Source: Corynebacterium kroppenstedtii DSM 44385 | GTDB taxonomy: Bacteria; Actinomycetota; Actinomycetes; Mycobacteriales; Mycobacteriaceae | NCBI RefSeq assembly: GCF_000023145.1 | Contig: NC_012704.1 | Span: 1,674,001-1,738,000, forward strand | DNA length: 64,000 nt | Direction: 5' to 3' | Shown: one piece after another, positions 1 to 12,179 of the stretch | Position numbering within the stretch: the first letter of the stretch is position 1 | How the letters are laid out: every line of letters starts with the position of its first letter | Translations under genes and position numbers: made by a program | Notes under the pieces: generated by a model | What the model was told of the DNA's origin: nothing | The model's input: the letters and a program-made list of their open reading frames with translations, nothing else | The model's database searches: none

Positions 1-1
1 A

Positions 2-886
2 ATGGTTACCGCCGCTGAGGGTCGGCCCATCATGGAGATGGGATCCCGACGCACCCACGAATATGCCGCGGTCACCGCCACCCGCGCCGCCTACCTCGCA
101 GGCTTCTCCTCCACCAGTAACTTGGAGGCCGCGTACCGCTACAACATCCCCTCAGCGGGAACGGCAGCGCACGCATGGACTTTGGCGCACACCACCGACA
201 ACGGAGCCCATGAGGACGAAGCATTCCGTACGCAGATCGACACCCTCGGCATAGGAACGACGCTTCTCGTCGACACGTACGACATTGCCGCTGGCGTGCG
301 CACCGCCATCGATGTCGCCGGCACTGACCTAGGCGGCATCAGGATCGACTCTGGCGAACTAGGCGTTTTAGCACGTCAGGTCCGCGACCAGTTGGATTCC
401 TTAGGAGCAACGAACACGAAGATTGTCGTGTCCTCCGACCTCGACGAATTCGCAATTGCTGCGCTGCGTTCCGAGCCCGTCGACGCGTACGGCGTCGGCA
501 CGTCTGTGGTGACCGGTTCTGGGCACCCCACCGCCGAAATGGTGTACAAGCTCGTTGAGGTCGACGGACTGCCCGTGGCGAAACGCTCAAGCCACAAGAT
601 CTCGCACGGCGGCACCAAGCGTGCCTACCGCGCCGTCCGAGAATCTGGAACCGCGGTTGAGGAAGTTATCACGCACTTCGACGACGACGCCCCGAAACTG
701 TACAACGGCCTGCATGCGCGCCCGTTGACTGTGGCCCTGATGCGCGATGGAGAAATAACAGGCAATCTCCCCTCGCTCGAGGCGTGCCGCGAGTACCTCT
801 CTCAAGCGCTCATCACGTTGCCATGGGAAGGCCTCGCCCTGTCCGCCGATGAACCTGCTATTTCCACCCGGTTCGTCGGGTTCTAG
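2..886 (+). CDS. pncB: nicotinate phosphoribosyltransferase, 3' part
   Basis: This is the C-terminal ~294 residues of an enzyme of about 430 aa; the N-terminal third lies left of the window, so the first in-frame ATG is not the real start. PncB joins nicotinate and PRPP to nicotinate mononucleotide in the NAD salvage pathway (cytosol). Family features visible are the MEMGSRRTHE stretch near the start, the FSSTSN and GIRIDSGELG segments, SSDLDEF, and VGTSVVTGSGHP, which is the phosphate-binding end of the barrel. dinG follows after 18 bp on the same strand and may be co-transcribed. nadE, which finishes NAD synthesis, lies 12 kb downstream. The family call is firm. Confidence 0.93.
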   Translation: MVTAAEGRPIMEMGSRRTHEYAAVTATRAAYLAGFSSTSNLEAAYRYNIPSAGTAAHAWTLAHTTDNGAHEDEAFRTQIDTLGIGTTLLVDTYDIAAGVRTAIDVAGTDLGGIRIDSGELGVLARQVRDQLDSLGATNTKIVVSSDLDEFAIAALRSEPVDAYGVGTSVVTGSGHPTAEMVYKLVEVDGLPVAKRSSHKISHGGTKRAYRAVRESGTAVEEVITHFDDDAPKLYNGLHARPLTVALMRDGEITGNLPSLEACREYLSQALITLPWEGLALSADEPAISTRFVGF

Positions 887-904
887 GCGGCTCACCGGAA
901 ACAT

Positions 905-2911
905 ATGGGTTCGAAGACTCGTCAAACCGATGCTCAACCGAGCAATGATAATGAAAAGTACGACGCAGAGCGCTTGCTCGACACCGTCGTTACCGCGATG
1001 GGAGGTGCCCGGCGTGATGGCCAATCGCGGATGACCTCCTCCATCCAAAAAGCGATCAGGATGGAGAAGCATCTGGCGGTGCAGGCTGGTACCGGAACTG
1101 GGAAGTCGATGGCTTATCTTATTCCGGCGATCGCGCATGCTGTCGAAACGGATACCACGATCGTCGTGTCGACAGCGACGATTGCGCTACAGCGTCAGCT
1201 GATTTCCCGGGATCTTCCCCGTATCGCAGAGGCATTGAAACCCACGTTGGGCAAGATCGATTTCGCGATCCTCAAGGGACGGTCTAATTACCTGTGCCTG
1301 AATAAGCTCGGCGTCGAGGATGACAGTGAGAGTCCGCTGATTGATCCCGGCCAGATTTCGCGCGTCGGACGGCAGGTAAAGGAATTACACGAGTGGGCAT
1401 CCGACACTGACGACGGCGACCGCGACAGCTTGGAGAGCAGCGTTTCCGACCTGGCGTGGAAGCAGGTCAGTGTGACCGCGAATGAGTGTATCGGTGCGTC
1501 GCGATGCCCGCACGGCGAGGAGTGTTTCGCGGAGCGTGCGCGCGATAAAACGCGTGATGCGCACGTTATCGTCACGAACCACGCTTTGCTGGCCATCGAT
1601 GCATTGTCCGAGGGGCACATCCTGCCTGAGCATGACATTGTTATTGTCGACGAGGCGCATGAGCTGGACGGGCGTATCACGTCGGTGGCAACGCAGGAGC
1701 TGGCAGCACCGGGTATGAGGGCGACGGCGCGTCGCGTCGCCAAGTTTGATGACGAGGCGTCATCGTCGCTGATGAATAGCATCGATGATTGGCAGTCGTA
1801 CATCGACGCTGTGGTGGATGATGGGCGTTGGAAACCGTTTCCGGATGGTGCTGCCGGCAATGTGGAGGATTTGCGGAAACACATCAATACTGCGTTTACA
1901 GCGGTGCATAGTGTGTCCGCCGATTCGTTGTCGAATGATCCGGAGAAGGCGGCGGAGCGGCAGGCGGTGCTTTCGGCCCTGGATGAGCTGCAGCATACCT
2001 GCACGCGGGTCCTTTCGTATGGTAATCAGCTCGAGCAGCAAGGTCGGAGTACGTCCCTGGAACCGGACGATGTGGTGTGGAAAGAGAATGGTGAGAACGG
2101 CAGAGTGATGGTGGCGCCACTCTCGGTTGCACCGCTACTGAGCAAGAATCTTTTCGACGCCAATACCGTGATTCTGACATCGGCGACGCTGGCCCTGGGT
2201 GGGAAGTTCGATGCCTTGGCGGCGCAGTGGGGTTTGCGTAAAAACACGTACACCACGCTGGACGTGGGGACGCCTTTTGATGCGCGACGCTCGGGGATCC
2301 TTTATGTAGCGGACCACTTACCTCCTCCCGGCCGGGACGGCATGTCGGAGCAGGCTATTGAGGAAATGCACACTCTCATTACCGCTGCTGGTGGGAGGAC
2401 ATTGGGCTTGTTTTCGTCCCGACGCGCCGCCGACGCCGCCGCACATGCGATGCGGGAAGTCCTGCCTTTCGACATTTATTGCCAAGGCGAGGATTCGATA
2501 GGCGCGCTGGTCACGTCTTTTTCCAACAACGAGAACTCGGTGCTGTTCGGCACGTTGTCGTTATGGCAGGGCGTCGATGTCCCCGGGCCATCGTTATCTT
2601 TGGTTATTATCGACCGGCTTCCGTTTCCCCGTCCCGACGATCCGCTCTTAAAAGCTCGTTCCGACGCGGCCAACGCGGCGGGACGCAATGGTTTCATGGA
2701 AGTCTCAGCAGCGCACGCAGCGCTTCTTATGGCGCAGGGATCAGGGCGACTGCTGAGGTCCGTGAATGATCGTGGTGTCGTCGCTGTTCTCGATCCCAGG
2801 CTCGCAACCAAACGCTATGGTTCGTTTATCGCAGCGTCTATGCCGGACCTGTGGCGCACGACCTCGCTCGAACAAACGCGGGATGCCCTCAAACGGCTTG
2901 TCAAGAAATAG
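905..2911 (+). CDS. dinG: ATP-dependent helicase, DinG/XPD-like
   Basis: A 668-aa superfamily 2 DNA helicase. Walker A AGTGTGKS is at residues 61-68, the DEAH box (VDEAHE) near 249, and a late helicase motif (QGSGRLLRS) near 610. Cysteines in SNYLCLN, ECIGASRC and HGEEC fit the four-Cys iron-sulfur cluster of DinG/XPD enzymes. The expected role is unwinding of damaged or R-loop DNA; the exact function in corynebacteria is inferred. The ATG at 905 follows pncB by 18 bp without a strong ribosome site, which suggests translational coupling. Its last 11 bases overlap the 3' end of the convergent pth gene. Confidence 0.9.
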   Translation: MGSKTRQTDAQPSNDNEKYDAERLLDTVVTAMGGARRDGQSRMTSSIQKAIRMEKHLAVQAGTGTGKSMAYLIPAIAHAVETDTTIVVSTATIALQRQLISRDLPRIAEALKPTLGKIDFAILKGRSNYLCLNKLGVEDDSESPLIDPGQISRVGRQVKELHEWASDTDDGDRDSLESSVSDLAWKQVSVTANECIGASRCPHGEECFAERARDKTRDAHVIVTNHALLAIDALSEGHILPEHDIVIVDEAHELDGRITSVATQELAAPGMRATARRVAKFDDEASSSLMNSIDDWQSYIDAVVDDGRWKPFPDGAAGNVEDLRKHINTAFTAVHSVSADSLSNDPEKAAERQAVLSALDELQHTCTRVLSYGNQLEQQGRSTSLEPDDVVWKENGENGRVMVAPLSVAPLLSKNLFDANTVILTSATLALGGKFDALAAQWGLRKNTYTTLDVGTPFDARRSGILYVADHLPPPGRDGMSEQAIEEMHTLITAAGGRTLGLFSSRRAADAAAHAMREVLPFDIYCQGEDSIGALVTSFSNNENSVLFGTLSLWQGVDVPGPSLSLVIIDRLPFPRPDDPLLKARSDAANAAGRNGFMEVSAAHAALLMAQGSGRLLRSVNDRGVVAVLDPRLATKRYGSFIAASMPDLWRTTSLEQTRDALKRLVKK

Positions 2912-3704
2912 GCGCGTCAGGATCAAATGCGACCGCGGTTCTGCTACCTGGGGCTACTTCGGTGAAACCAGCGTCGACCACCTCGACGTAGTGGCCAGCC
3001 CCATAGCGACGGGCAGCCGCCTCTAACTCGCTACCCGATACCTCGACGATGGTGAACCGCGGTTCATGGAGCCACCGTTCAACGGTCGGGAATGAAGCAT
3101 GAGCAGCCCATAACATCGCTGCATGGCCCACTTGAGCTGCAGCTTTTCCGACTGACATCTCCAAGTCCTCATTTAATGCGATGGTTGGGTGCACGGGATC
3201 GCTACCACCTATGCGCCCAGTCTGCTCGGCGTCCTCGCGCGGAAGATCAGTACCGGAAATCTGCAGTTTTCCAATTCTCGGATCAACATCGCGGACCGGG
3301 CCGGGAAGAAATGCACGCGCAGATGACTCCCCAATCGTGACCGTGACTCCCGGAATGCTCTGCACTTTCGACCACTGCCCCGACGTCCGCGCACGTCGCG
3401 CAATTTTCCGGATTCGTGCTCCGTACCACCGAGATAGCGATTCTCGCCATGCCCCGTCGCTTCCAACACGGGAGTCGAGGCACACGAGTGCCGACGCTAA
3501 CGCCGCGGCTTCCAACAGGTCTCGGCGACGGGGCGACGATGATTTCGGCATGTTCAGCACGATTGGCATCGCTTGAACAGTGTTGGGATCACGGGGGTCC
3601 TCCCCATCGGGCTGGTTGACGCCATCACCGAGAACCGACGCTAAGAGCGAATGTGCGTTTCTGACGCCGGCTGCGGATTCCATGTGGCCATCGTCATCAG
3701 TCAT
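2901..3704 (-). CDS. peptidyl-tRNA hydrolase, PTH2 family
   Basis: 267 aa. The C-terminal ~110 residues match the archaeal/eukaryal-type peptidyl-tRNA hydrolase fold (PTH2): the core LEMSVGKAAAQVGHAAM holds the conserved Lys and Gly-His that act on the ester bond, followed by VEVSGSELEAAARR and a VVDAGFTEVAPGSRT end. The N-terminal ~150 residues are actinobacterial-specific and hold no domain I recognise. Its role is to recycle peptidyl-tRNA released from stalled ribosomes. The start overlaps the serB stop by 8 bases, so the two are translationally coupled. Its stop region overlaps the dinG 3' end by 11 bp. Confidence 0.82.
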   Translation of the reverse strand: MTDDDGHMESAAGVRNAHSLLASVLGDGVNQPDGEDPRDPNTVQAMPIVLNMPKSSSPRRRDLLEAAALASALVCLDSRVGSDGAWRESLSRWYGARIRKIARRARTSGQWSKVQSIPGVTVTIGESSARAFLPGPVRDVDPRIGKLQISGTDLPREDAEQTGRIGGSDPVHPTIALNEDLEMSVGKAAAQVGHAAMLWAAHASFPTVERWLHEPRFTIVEVSGSELEAAARRYGAGHYVEVVDAGFTEVAPGSRTAVAFDPDAPIS

Positions 3705-4968
3705 GATTTAACTCCTGAGACGTTGTTCCTTCGGCGTCAGTTTCTTTGGCATCAGAAGCGGCATCAACATCGTCGCGGTCAATACCCAAAATGCTCAACA
3801 CTTCGTCAAGGAACGGGAAGTTCACGGACGCGTCGGCTACCTCTTGCAACGCTTTCTTAGCGTTAAAGGCGATGCCGAGCCCCGCCGCGGACAACATGTC
3901 GATGTCATTTGCGCCGTCCCCCACAGCCACGGTCTGATACATCGCTAGTCCCGAGGTCGCGGCGAATTCCTTGAGGTATCGCGCCTTAGCTTCCCGGCCC
4001 ACAATGTCGCCGACGACTTTTCCGGTCAGCTTGCCGTCGACGATCTCCAAGGTGTTGGCCCGGACGAAATCGATATCGAGGTCATCAATCAACGGTTGGA
4101 TAACCTGGATAAACCCTCCTGAGACGACCGCGGTGTGGTATCCCATTCGTTTGAGGGTCCGGATCGTCGTTCGCGCCCCAGGTGTAAGGACAATATTTTT
4201 CGCGACGTCCTCAATAACCGCGCTGTCTAAACCGCGCAGAGTAGCGACGCGCTCCCGTAATGATTCTTCAAAGTCGATTTCTCCCCGCATCGCCCGGGCC
4301 GTTACTTCTGCTACTTCTTGCTCTCTGCCGGCAAGGGCTGCCAGCATTTCGATCACCTCACCCCGAATCAATGTCGAATCGCAATCGAAGCAGATGAGAC
4401 GCTTGGACCGCCGAGCCAAGCCGGCGCGCTCAATAGCAATGTCGACACCGATGCGGGTGCTGAGCTCAGCTAAAGCTTTGCGTAGCGCAATACTGCCGCC
4501 GGGCCGGGGATCCCGCACCGAAACCTTAAGCTCCACACCGGTGACCGGATAATCAGAAATGCCCCGGTAGGTATCAATGTTTGTCCCGTAATCAGCGAGA
4601 ACTTGCCCGATCTGTGAGATGTGTTCCGCAGTAACTGGATTACCTAAAACGACGACGGCATGGCTGGAATATGGGCGTGACGGTACAGCCTGGTCGTCAA
4701 ATTCGATCTCGACGGTGCAGTCGTAGGTGGCTAGCGTTTCGACAAGATCGTCACGTAGACGACCGATTTTGTGAGGTGGGCATCCGACGAGCGCGGCCAG
4801 GGACAAGTGGCCACGGAAGATGGACTGTTCGATGTCGAGCAGTTGACTGCCATGTGCGGCGAGGACACGGAACAGCGCCGCACTGACACCCGGGCGATCG
4901 GGGCCAGAGGCGATAACGACGGCGGGGCGGAAGCCGTCAATGAGATTAATGGAGAGCTTGGGGGCCAT
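3697..4968 (-). CDS. serB: phosphoserine phosphatase with two ACT domains
   Basis: 423 aa, longer than the single-domain E. coli-like enzyme because of two N-terminal ACT-type regulatory domains (about residues 15-90 and 103-180). The HAD phosphatase part starts with FDCDSTL (nucleophile Asp195, acid Asp197). VVSGGF carries motif II Ser, and AVGDGANDIDML motif IV. It makes serine from phosphoserine in the cytosol; ACT domains usually sense amino acids, as in mycobacterial SerB2. It is the first gene of a coupled pair with pth. The 3' end of ctaD and a terminator lie upstream. Confidence 0.93.
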   Translation of the reverse strand: MAPKLSINLIDGFRPAVVIASGPDRPGVSAALFRVLAAHGSQLLDIEQSIFRGHLSLAALVGCPPHKIGRLRDDLVETLATYDCTVEIEFDDQAVPSRPYSSHAVVVLGNPVTAEHISQIGQVLADYGTNIDTYRGISDYPVTGVELKVSVRDPRPGGSIALRKALAELSTRIGVDIAIERAGLARRSKRLICFDCDSTLIRGEVIEMLAALAGREQEVAEVTARAMRGEIDFEESLRERVATLRGLDSAVIEDVAKNIVLTPGARTTIRTLKRMGYHTAVVSGGFIQVIQPLIDDLDIDFVRANTLEIVDGKLTGKVVGDIVGREAKARYLKEFAATSGLAMYQTVAVGDGANDIDMLSAAGLGIAFNAKKALQEVADASVNFPFLDEVLSILGIDRDDVDAASDAKETDAEGTTSQELNHD

Positions 4969-5079
4969 GGTGTATTTCAGTTGCTCCTAGGCGTGGTTGG
5001 CGAGGTGGGCAGGTGGGCGGTTCACAAGGCCTTGTAATCGTGCCTGAGTGGCGCTCGGATTCTAGTGGTGATAGCAGAA

Positions 5080-5109
5080 ACGGCCCTCACCCATGTGGAT
5101 GGGGGCCGT
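5080..5109 (-). terminator. terminator after ctaD
   Basis: GC-rich inverted repeat, ACGGCCC/GGGCCGT arms, between the ctaD stop and the serB start, both on the minus strand. On the minus strand the stem is followed by TTTCTG, a weak U tract. It would separate ctaD from serB transcription. Confidence 0.6.
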
Positions 5110-5177
5110 CTCATTTATTCAGGAGGTCTGAATACTATGTTTCTCACATTCAGTGAGCAAACACACAACCACTCTCA

Positions 5178-6875
5178 TTAAATCTGCCGACCGATGTGAG
5201 CTTCAGCTCGCATCTTTTCAACCATCTGAGGATGGTGAAGCTCGAAGGCTGGACGCTCGGAACGGATACGGGGCAGCGAAGTGAAGTTGTGGGTCGGGGG
5301 CGGGCAGGACGTTGCCCACTCGAGGGAGTTTCCGTAACCCCACGGATCGTCAACGGTCACGATCTCTCCGTAGCGGAACGACTTGAACACGTTCCAGATG
5401 AACGGCAGGAATCCGATACCAAGGATGAAGGAGAAGATCGTGGAGAACTGGTTCAAACCGGTGAATCCGTCGGTCGGGAGGTAGTCAGCGTAACGACGTG
5501 GCATACCTTCGTCACCGAGCCAGTGCTGAACCAAGAACGTTCCGTTGAATCCGATGACTGTCATCCAGAAGTGGATCTTGCCCAGCCGCTCGTCCAACAT
5601 ACGTCCCGTCATCTTCGGGAACCAGTAGTAGACGCCTGCACAGGAGGCGAACACGATGGTACCGAACAGGGTGTAGTGGAAGTGAGCAACCACGAAGTAG
5701 GTATCCGACACATGGAAATCCAACGGCGGTGAAGCCAGCATAATACCGGTCAGACCACCGAAGAGGAATGTCACCAGGAAGCCCATGGTCCAGAGCATCG
5801 GGGTCTCAAAGGTGATGTGACCGCGCCACATCGTTCCCACCCAGTTGAAGAACTTCACACCGGTTGGCACCGAGATCAGGTACGTCATGAATGAGAAGAA
5901 CGGGAGCAGGATAGCGCCGGTAACGAACATGTGGTGAGCCCACACAGCAACCGACAGAGCAGCGATCGACAGCGTCGCGAACACCAGCCCGGCGTACCCG
6001 AACATCGGTTTGCGGGAGAAGACCGGAATAATCTCAGACACGATACCGAAGAACGGTAGGGCCAAGACGTACACCTCAGGGTGACCGAAGAACCAGAACA
6101 GGTGCTGCCACAAGATTGCGCCACCATTAGCGGGGTCATAAATGTGGCCACCGAGTTTGCGGTCGTACAGCACACCGAGGGCAGCTGCGGTCAGCATCGG
6201 GAAGATCAGCAGAACGATGATCGAGGTAACCAGGATGTTCCAGGTGAAGATCGGCAGGCGGAACATTGTCATGCCCGGGGCACGGAGGCACACGATCGTC
6301 GTAATCATGTTGATAGCCGACGCGATGGTTCCTACACCACCAGCACCAACGCCGACGATCCACATGTCAGAACCGATACCCGGCGAGTGAAGAGCGTCGG
6401 ACAGCGGCGAGTAAATGGTCCAGCCGAAGTCAGCGGCTCCACCAGGGGTAAAGAAGCCCGACAGCATCAGAATGCCGCCACCGAGTGTGAGCCAGAAGCC
6501 CAGTGCATTCAACCGAGGGAACGCCACATCGGGTGCGCCGATTTGCAACGGCATGATGTAGTTTGCGAAGCCCCACACCACAGGCGTGCCGTATAGCAGC
6601 AGCATGATGGTGCCGTGCATGGTGAACAGCTGGTTGAACTGTTCATTGGACAAGAACTGAAGACCCGGGCTGAAGAGCTCAGCACGAATCAATAGGGCCA
6701 TGAGACCACCGAGGAAGAAGAAACAGAACGACGTGATGATGTACATCATCCCGAGCTGCTTATGGTCCGTCGTGGTCAGCATGCGCCAGGCAAATCCCCC
6801 CTTCGGGGTGGTTCCTGACGGCTTTGGCCTAGCAGGGGCGACCGGTTGGTCAACCTTAGGCGCTACAGCAGTCAT
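5178..6875 (-). CDS. ctaD: cytochrome c oxidase subunit I (aa3)
   Basis: 565 aa from the ATG at 6875. That start was chosen because an AGGAGG site sits just upstream; the open frame runs further but has no ribosome site there. About 12 membrane segments. Heme and copper ligands are visible: HGTIMLL (low-spin heme His), [11 protein letters not shown] (CuB His and the cross-linked Tyr), HHMFVTG (two CuB His) and HFHYTLFG (high- and low-spin heme His). It reduces O2 to water with electrons from the cytochrome bcc complex in the plasma membrane. In corynebacteria ctaD is monocistronic and apart from ctaC-F, as here. The N-terminus is Pro/Ala-rich and cytosolic. Confidence 0.96.
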   Translation of the reverse strand: MTAVAPKVDQPVAPARPKPSGTTPKGGFAWRMLTTTDHKQLGMMYIITSFCFFFLGGLMALLIRAELFSPGLQFLSNEQFNQLFTMHGTIMLLLYGTPVVWGFANYIMPLQIGAPDVAFPRLNALGFWLTLGGGILMLSGFFTPGGAADFGWTIYSPLSDALHSPGIGSDMWIVGVGAGGVGTIASAINMITTIVCLRAPGMTMFRLPIFTWNILVTSIIVLLIFPMLTAAALGVLYDRKLGGHIYDPANGGAILWQHLFWFFGHPEVYVLALPFFGIVSEIIPVFSRKPMFGYAGLVFATLSIAALSVAVWAHHMFVTGAILLPFFSFMTYLISVPTGVKFFNWVGTMWRGHITFETPMLWTMGFLVTFLFGGLTGIMLASPPLDFHVSDTYFVVAHFHYTLFGTIVFASCAGVYYWFPKMTGRMLDERLGKIHFWMTVIGFNGTFLVQHWLGDEGMPRRYADYLPTDGFTGLNQFSTIFSFILGIGFLPFIWNVFKSFRYGEIVTVDDPWGYGNSLEWATSCPPPTHNFTSLPRIRSERPAFELHHPQMVEKMRAEAHIGRQI

Positions 6876-7239
6876 ACTTTCCTCCTGAATTCGGAAGCTG
6901 CTCCTTGCCTTCACGTGAAGCAGATTCCTCGTCATTGTCATTGCCGGCGTGCGTCGACCACGCCCCGCCCTAACCACTCAGAACGCTGTCACCAGCGCAA
7001 ACAACGTCGAAAAGGTTGTTGCGATGTCCAACAACTCAACGAGGGCGCCTTAGAGTTTTCTGAAGATCGGCGGACAATAGCCTGAAGTACACCAACGATG
7101 TTCAATATAGTAACGCTGTGTACCACATAAAGGCCAGCCCTTTCGGCCATCTTCCACACAGTAGGGGGAAGAGACGTGTCGGCCTCGGGAAGTAAAAACC
7201 GGTTGTGGGCGTTATCTCCGACGCTGGCTTCGAGCCGCC
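6876..7239. other. intergenic region upstream of ctaD
   Basis: 364 bp between the ctaD start and the nrdF 3' end, both minus. It must hold the ctaD promoter. A minus-strand AT-rich stretch near 7095-7115 could be a -10 region, but I see no paired -35 or operator good enough to call, and no gene. Confidence 0.3.
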
Positions 7240-8622
<1,383 letters not shown>

Positions 8623-8657
8623 TTGGCCAAAACAAAAAAGTTTTATATAATCGGGGC
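8623..8657 (+). promoter_or_regulatory. ftn promoter, probably leaderless
   Basis: TTGGCC (8623-8628), 17-bp spacer, perfect TATAAT (8646-8651). The ATG at 8658 begins 7 bases after the -10 box, where transcription would start, and no spaced ribosome site exists. A leaderless ferritin mRNA is therefore likely. Confidence 0.6.
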
Positions 8658-9146
8658 ATGGCTATCAGTGACACAATGCAGAAAGCATTCAATGACCAAT
8701 TCAACGCCGAACTCCAGGCGGCGCTCGTTTACAAGCAACTAGGGCTGGAGCTTGATCGCCTTAGCTTGGTAGGCATGCGGGACTGGATGCGTGAACAAGT
8801 CGATGAGGAATTCGGACACGCTCACGCTTTCAGCGACCACATCTTGGCTCGCGGTGGTCAGGTGACCATCTCGACCCTTTCCGTTCCTGAGCTCAACATT
8901 CAGTCAGCAAAGGACGCATTCCAAGCTGCCCTCGAGCACGAGAAGAAGGTATCGGGCCTGATTCGCGATCTTGCTAAGACTGCGGATGCTGAAGGCGACC
9001 TCGATTCCCGCCAGTTAATCGACCGCTTCTTGACCGAACAGATCGAAGAAGAAGACACAGTTAACGAGATTCTCGATCGCCTTGAGCTTGTTGGCGACGA
9101 CGGTGCGGGCATTCTCCGCCTCGATGCCGAGCTTGGTCAGCGCTAA
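8658..9146 (+). CDS. ftn: non-heme ferritin
   Basis: 162 aa, the usual bacterial ferritin length. A four-helix iron-storage subunit that would form a 24-mer cage in the cytosol, oxidising Fe(II) and storing it as mineral. Ferroxidase residues are visible: NAELQAAL (Glu in helix A), EQVDEEFGHA (Glu and His of helix B), EHEKK and EEEDTV in the later helices. Ferritin in corynebacteria is iron-regulated through DtxR, but I see no convincing DtxR box here. A strong terminator follows. Its position between the iron/manganese-dependent nrdF and nrdE may have no functional meaning. Confidence 0.92.
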   Translation: MAISDTMQKAFNDQFNAELQAALVYKQLGLELDRLSLVGMRDWMREQVDEEFGHAHAFSDHILARGGQVTISTLSVPELNIQSAKDAFQAALEHEKKVSGLIRDLAKTADAEGDLDSRQLIDRFLTEQIEEEDTVNEILDRLELVGDDGAGILRLDAELGQR

Positions 9147-9196
9147 AACTAAGTCGGAAAAACTAGTTGGCATGTGCCGGCTAGTTAGGTAACCAA

Positions 9197-9232
9197 CGGC
9201 CTCATATCATCGCGATATGGGGCCGATTTTTA
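9197..9232 (+). terminator. terminator after ftn
   Basis: Stem CGGCCTCATATC/GATATGGGGCCG with an ATCGC-type loop followed by ATTTTTA. It also lies just beyond the nrdE stop on the other strand, so it may serve both convergent genes. Confidence 0.8.
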
Positions 9233-9319
9233 TGCCTGTTTCGGCCTTACTTGTTGCGGCACGGCTGTAACGGCGGGCGCGTAGCACGCTGTCACTGGCC
9301 AACCATTACAGCCCAACCG

Positions 9320-11476
9320 TTACAGCATGCAGGAGACGCAACCTTCGACCTCTGTACCTTCCAAGGCCGCCTGCCGCAGACGAATGTAATACAAGGTCTT
9401 AATCCCGTTCTTCCACGCGTAAATCTGTGCGCGGTTAATATCGCGCGTCGTTGCGGTGTCTTTAAAGAACAAGGTAAGCGACAGCCCTTGGTCTACGTAT
9501 TTCGTTGCTACCGCATACGTATCGATAACCTTTTCATATCCTATTTCATAAGCATCTTTGAAATAGTCAAGGTTGTCATTGTTCATATGCGGGGCGGGAT
9601 AGTAAACGCGCCCAATCTTGCCCTCTTTACGGATTTCAATTCTCGACGCGATCGGGTGGATCGACGATGTCGAGTTGTTGATATACGAAATAGAACCCGT
9701 CGGAGGAATAGCCTGAAGGTTTCGGTTGTAGAGGCCGTACTGCTGGATATCCTCCCGTAACTGGGCCCACTCCTCAGGCGTCGTTACCGAAATCGACGAT
9801 TCCTCAAAGATGCGCTTGACCTTCTCTGTTTTCGGTGCGAAGTCCTTCGGATCATACCGATCAAAGAAAGCACCCGACGCGTAATCGGAGTCCTCGAAGC
9901 CGGTGAACGTCACGCCCCGTTCCTTGGCGAGGCGATTGGATGCCTTGAGGCAGGCCACCATGACGGCGGCGAAATAGGCGTTGGTGAAATCGAGCGCTTC
10001 TTCGCTGCCATAGTAGATGTGCTCGCGACCCAGGTAGCCGTGCAGGTTCATCTGGCCCAAGCCGATCGCGTGGGAATGTTCATTGCCCTGCCGGACGGAT
10101 GGCACTGAATCGATGGACGTTTGATCTGAGACCGCGGTCAACCCACGGATAGCGGTATCAATAGTTCCGTCGAAGTCATCACTATCCATGACCATCGCAA
10201 TGTTCAGCGAACCGAGGTTGCACGAGATATCGTCGCCAATATGTTGATACGTCAGGTCCGCGTTAAATTCCGACGGGCTATTGACCTGAAGGATCTCTGA
10301 GCAGAGGTTAGACATATTAATGCGCCCAGCGATGGGATTCGCGCGATTAACTGTATCCTCAAACATAATGTACGGATACCCGGACTCGAATTGAATCTCG
10401 GCCAGAGTCTGGAAGAACTGCCGCGCATTAATTTTCGATTTCTTAATGCGAGGATCTTCCACCATCTCGTCGTAATGCTCAGAGATGCCGATGTCTGAGA
10501 ATGGCTTCCCGTAGACTCGTTCAACGTCATACGGCGAGAACAAGTACATATCATCATTACGCTTGGCCAATTCAAACGTAATATCGGGGATAACTACACC
10601 CAGTGACAACGTTTTAATACGGATCTTTTCGTCCGCATTTTCACGCTTGGTGTCCAAAAAGCGCAAAATATCCGGATGGTGTGCGTGTAAGTAAACTGCC
10701 CCAGCTCCCTGACGCGCACCCAACTGGTTGGCGTAAGAGAAGGAATCTTCCAGGAGCTTCATTACTGGAATGACGCCGGACGATTGGTTCTCGATCTTCT
10801 TGATCGGGGCGCCCTGTTCACGCAGGTTAGACAGCAGGAGCGCTACTCCCCCGCCACGCTTAGATAGCTGCAAAGCAGAGTTGATAGAGCGACCAATCGA
10901 CTCCATATTGTCTTCAATGCGGAGAAGGAAGCATGAAACTGGTTCACCACGCTGAGCTTTGCCGATGTTGAGGAACGTCGGGGTTGCCGGCTGAAAACGG
11001 CCCTGAATAATTTCATCGACGAGACGACGTGCTAGAGAAATGTCACCATCGGCAAGCCCCAAGGCAACCATGCATACTCGGTCCTCATAGCGCTCTAAGT
11101 AACGGTTCCCGTCAAAAGTACGCAACGTGTATGAAGTGTAATACTTGTATGCGCCTAGGAACGTCTTGAAGCGAAACTTATAGCTATAGGCTTGCTTGAA
11201 CAGATCTTTGATGTCGGAAAATTCATATTTCTCGACAACGTCACCGTTGTAGTAGTTGTTCTTGATCAAGTAATCAAATTTTTCTTCCAAATCATGGAAA
11301 AACACCGTGTTCTGATTAACGTGCTGAAGGAAAAATTGATTAGCCGCTTCGCGGTCTTTGTCGAACTGAATCTTGCCATTCTCATCATAGAGGTTAAGCA
11401 TGGCATTGAGAGCATGGAAATCTAACTGCTCTGTAGACCGAACAGGTTCTGCTACTGTTTTGCCGAGATCTGACAC
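9320..11476 (-). CDS. nrdE: class Ib ribonucleotide reductase large subunit
   Basis: 718 aa, full length. It reduces ribonucleoside diphosphates to deoxy forms using the radical from NrdF. Family features: the active-site cysteine loop PVSCFLL, the NMSNLCSEI segment with the radical-cycle Asn/Cys/Glu, the [17 protein letters not shown] substrate loop, and the C-terminal GCVSCML shuttle cysteines that are re-reduced by NrdH. GTG start at 11476, with an AGGAGA site upstream. Third gene of nrdH-nrdI-nrdE; a 97-bp gap separates it from nrdI. Its 3' end faces ftn. Confidence 0.96.
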   Translation of the reverse strand: MSDLGKTVAEPVRSTEQLDFHALNAMLNLYDENGKIQFDKDREAANQFFLQHVNQNTVFFHDLEEKFDYLIKNNYYNGDVVEKYEFSDIKDLFKQAYSYKFRFKTFLGAYKYYTSYTLRTFDGNRYLERYEDRVCMVALGLADGDISLARRLVDEIIQGRFQPATPTFLNIGKAQRGEPVSCFLLRIEDNMESIGRSINSALQLSKRGGGVALLLSNLREQGAPIKKIENQSSGVIPVMKLLEDSFSYANQLGARQGAGAVYLHAHHPDILRFLDTKRENADEKIRIKTLSLGVVIPDITFELAKRNDDMYLFSPYDVERVYGKPFSDIGISEHYDEMVEDPRIKKSKINARQFFQTLAEIQFESGYPYIMFEDTVNRANPIAGRINMSNLCSEILQVNSPSEFNADLTYQHIGDDISCNLGSLNIAMVMDSDDFDGTIDTAIRGLTAVSDQTSIDSVPSVRQGNEHSHAIGLGQMNLHGYLGREHIYYGSEEALDFTNAYFAAVMVACLKASNRLAKERGVTFTGFEDSDYASGAFFDRYDPKDFAPKTEKVKRIFEESSISVTTPEEWAQLREDIQQYGLYNRNLQAIPPTGSISYINNSTSSIHPIASRIEIRKEGKIGRVYYPAPHMNNDNLDYFKDAYEIGYEKVIDTYAVATKYVDQGLSLTLFFKDTATTRDINRAQIYAWKNGIKTLYYIRLRQAALEGTEVEGCVSCML

Positions 11477-11573
11477 CTAGAATCTCCTAATTGTTGAGGG
11501 GGAACTTCTGTACTGACGTTTCGTGATTGATGTTCGGTCTGTGATGAGAGTTCATACAGGCGGTTCGCATTAC

Positions 11574-12005
11574 TTATGCTGCGTGCCGCCTCATCCCATT
11601 GGCCTCAAACGCGGTGAGGCCCTGTTTCACGATGGCCACGTCCTCCTGGGTTCCCATCAATTCGAACCGATAAAGATAAGGAACATGACACTTTTCTGCG
11701 ATAATATCGCCCGCGACGCCATAATCTGGACCAAAATTGGTGTTACCCGATGCGATAACACCCCGAATCAAGCTGCGGTTTTGCTCGTTGTTCAGGAAAT
11801 GAATCACCTGGGTTGGCACAGGCCTCGTTTCCTGCCGGCTTATCGACGCCCCACCACCATATGTTGGGCATATCAGCACATACGGCTCGTCGACGATCAG
11901 GTCAGGTTCGGTACGTCGAAGCGGTATCCGGTCTGCACGCATACCCAACTTATCGACGAACCGCTGCGTGTTATTCGTCGCCGAAGAGAAATAGACGAGG
12001 TACAT
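11574..12005 (-). CDS. nrdI: flavodoxin-like NrdI
   Basis: 143 aa. The [16 protein letters not shown] start is the FMN phosphate-binding loop, and ICPTYGGG holds the isoalloxazine-contact region. NrdI supplies oxidant (superoxide or peroxide) to assemble the Mn(III)2-tyrosyl cofactor of NrdF. It lies between nrdH (175 bp upstream) and nrdE, the standard order. The ATG at 12005 has only a weak purine stretch before it. Confidence 0.94.
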   Translation of the reverse strand: MYLVYFSSATNNTQRFVDKLGMRADRIPLRRTEPDLIVDEPYVLICPTYGGGASISRQETRPVPTQVIHFLNNEQNRSLIRGVIASGNTNFGPDYGVAGDIIAEKCHVPYLYRFELMGTQEDVAIVKQGLTAFEANGMRRHAA

Positions 12006-12179
12006 GATTATTTTTCATCTTTTCTGGTGACTGAAACTGTTAAAATGGAAAGAAAAATGAAAATAAGGCGGGGCCACGCATTGCAGGGAACCGCCTATTA
12101 ACTCTGCAGAACAACCAAAAGATAAGATTTCGCGCCACGCAAGTCCTCGTCGAACGGCGACGACGTGTGCAGCGGCGCT

